Of a stretch of DNA of 7,310 bases, positions 6,780 to 7,310 are shown piece by piece. Origin of the DNA: an uncultured Prevotella sp. Lineage in GTDB: Bacteria > Bacteroidota > Bacteroidia > Bacteroidales > Bacteroidaceae. The notes under the pieces were generated by a model. The model searched no databases and was not told where the DNA came from. It saw nothing but the letters and a program-made list of their open reading frames with translations. Within the stretch, counting starts at the first letter, position 1. Each line of letters begins with the position of its first letter. The DNA is taken from NCBI GenBank assembly GCA_900546605.1, contig URDV01000113.1, positions 1 to 7,310 of the forward strand, written 5' to 3'. A program made the translations under genes and the position numbers.

Positions 6780-6900
6780 GTGGATAAAACGGGTGCTTAA
6801 GATGGCCCATAGTACGTGGTGGGGTAGTAGTGGTTTGCTCATTACGTAGTACGAATTAATTAAGGTGAAGGTGTATGTTGCTTTCATTAATCAAAAAAAA

Positions 6901-7310
6901 ATGAACGTGATGTTAAACGATAAGATGGCATGTGATGATAAGCAGCTATCTATTATTATAGTAGCTTACAATAGCAATAAAGAGGTGGCTGAGTGCTTTA
7001 AGAGTCTTAGCAAATTTAATCCTATAGGTAGGGCGCTCGAGGTGGTGGTGGTTGATAATAAGCCCGACACGGGATTAAATGATTTGCTGTGCGAGGAACC
7101 ATGTAACTTCACATTTCGATATGTGCCTAATGCCGCAAATACAGGCTTTGGTGGTGGCAATAATTTGGGCGTAAAGGCTTCGTCGGCTCCTAACGTAATG
7201 TTTTTAAACCCCGACACAATAGCGGTGGACGATTTTATAACTCCCACATTGGAAGCTTTAAGTAGTGACTCATGTGTGGTGGTAGGTTATCGCTTAATTG
7301 ATCGTGAAGG
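6901..7310 (+). CDS. Family 2 glycosyltransferase, N-terminal part (cut by window end)
   Basis: The first 136 codons of a GT-A fold transferase are present. Visible motifs are LSIIIVAYNS (16-25), the nucleotide-binding strand EVVVVDN (47-53), NTGFGGGNNLG (80-90) and FLNPDT (101-106), which stands where the DxD-like metal and sugar-nucleotide site lies. The NxGFGxGxN plus NPD combination is typical of the WbbL/RfbF-like rhamnosyltransferase subgroup, but the donor cannot be named from this fragment. It would add one sugar to the lipid-linked repeat unit in the cytoplasm. The frame is open back to TAG at 6847. ATG 6901 after eight A residues is preferred; ATG 6910 and 6925 are alternatives, the last leaving only seven residues before the first strand. 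The gene lies 121 bases after the flippase gene. Confidence 0.85.
   Translation, partial: MNVMLNDKMACDDKQLSIIIVAYNSNKEVAECFKSLSKFNPIGRALEVVVVDNKPDTGLNDLLCEEPCNFTFRYVPNAANTGFGGGNNLGVKASSAPNVMFLNPDTIAVDDFITPTLEALSSDSCVVVGYRLIDRE

Noticed and set aside
6828..6838. Possible second promoter, TAGTGGTTTG, before the transferase
   Set aside because: The spacing between TA and TTTG is two bases too long for TAnnTTTG and no TTG stands at the -33 position.
6802..6849. Fifteen-codon frame in line with the transferase, separated by TAG 6847
   Set aside because: I considered an extended or interrupted transferase. The family fold starts at LSIIIVAYNS downstream of 6901, so nothing is missing upstream and no broken gene is needed.
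6810..6851. Imperfect inverted repeat TAGTACGT/ACGTAGTA in the gap before the transferase
   Set aside because: It has a central G-G mismatch, a 26-base loop and no T run; it is within what chance gives.
1..7310. tRNA, rRNA, CRISPR array, insertion sequence or phage attachment site
   Set aside because: No cloverleaf, spaced direct-repeat array, transposase frame or matched terminal repeats were seen in the window.

Overview
The window reads as the front half of a Wzy-dependent exopolysaccharide or capsule operon from a member of the Bacteroidales, most likely Prevotella or a close relative. This assignment rests on three things. The protein families and their order are typical of that group. 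The one convincing promoter is of the Bacteroidetes type (TTG, 19 bases, TACTTTTG). The large genes start after A/T-rich leaders without Shine-Dalgarno sequences. The genus is an inference from style; no sequence search was possible.

Layout, all genes on the + strand. Bases 1-309 are non-coding. They hold a short tandem octamer repeat (20-51), a terminator-like hairpin (92-136), the promoter (156-185), and a leader of about 118 bases with two hairpin regions, one of which resembles an attenuator. Bases 310-2835 encode an 841-residue secreted Wza-family export protein with six SLBB repeats. Bases 2939-4036 encode a Wzz-type chain-length regulator. Bases 4115-5305 encode a multi-spanning Wzy-type polymerase. 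Bases 5427-6779 encode a Wzx-type flippase. Bases 6901-7310 hold the first 136 codons of a family 2 glycosyltransferase that runs off the right edge. The intergenic gaps are 103, 78, 121 and 121 bases.

How the genes work together: glycosyltransferases, of which the partial one is the first, build a lipid-linked repeat unit in the cytoplasm. The flippase carries the unit to the periplasmic side, the polymerase joins units, and the Wzz protein sets chain length. The SLBB protein forms or feeds the outer-membrane exit. The initiating sugar-phosphate transferase, any tyrosine kinase and the remaining transferases are not in the window.

I do not see a new kind of system. The genes are ordinary in function. 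The points that merit a second look are the non-coding leader, the structured purine-rich gap before the Wzz gene, and the enlarged domain plan of the export protein.
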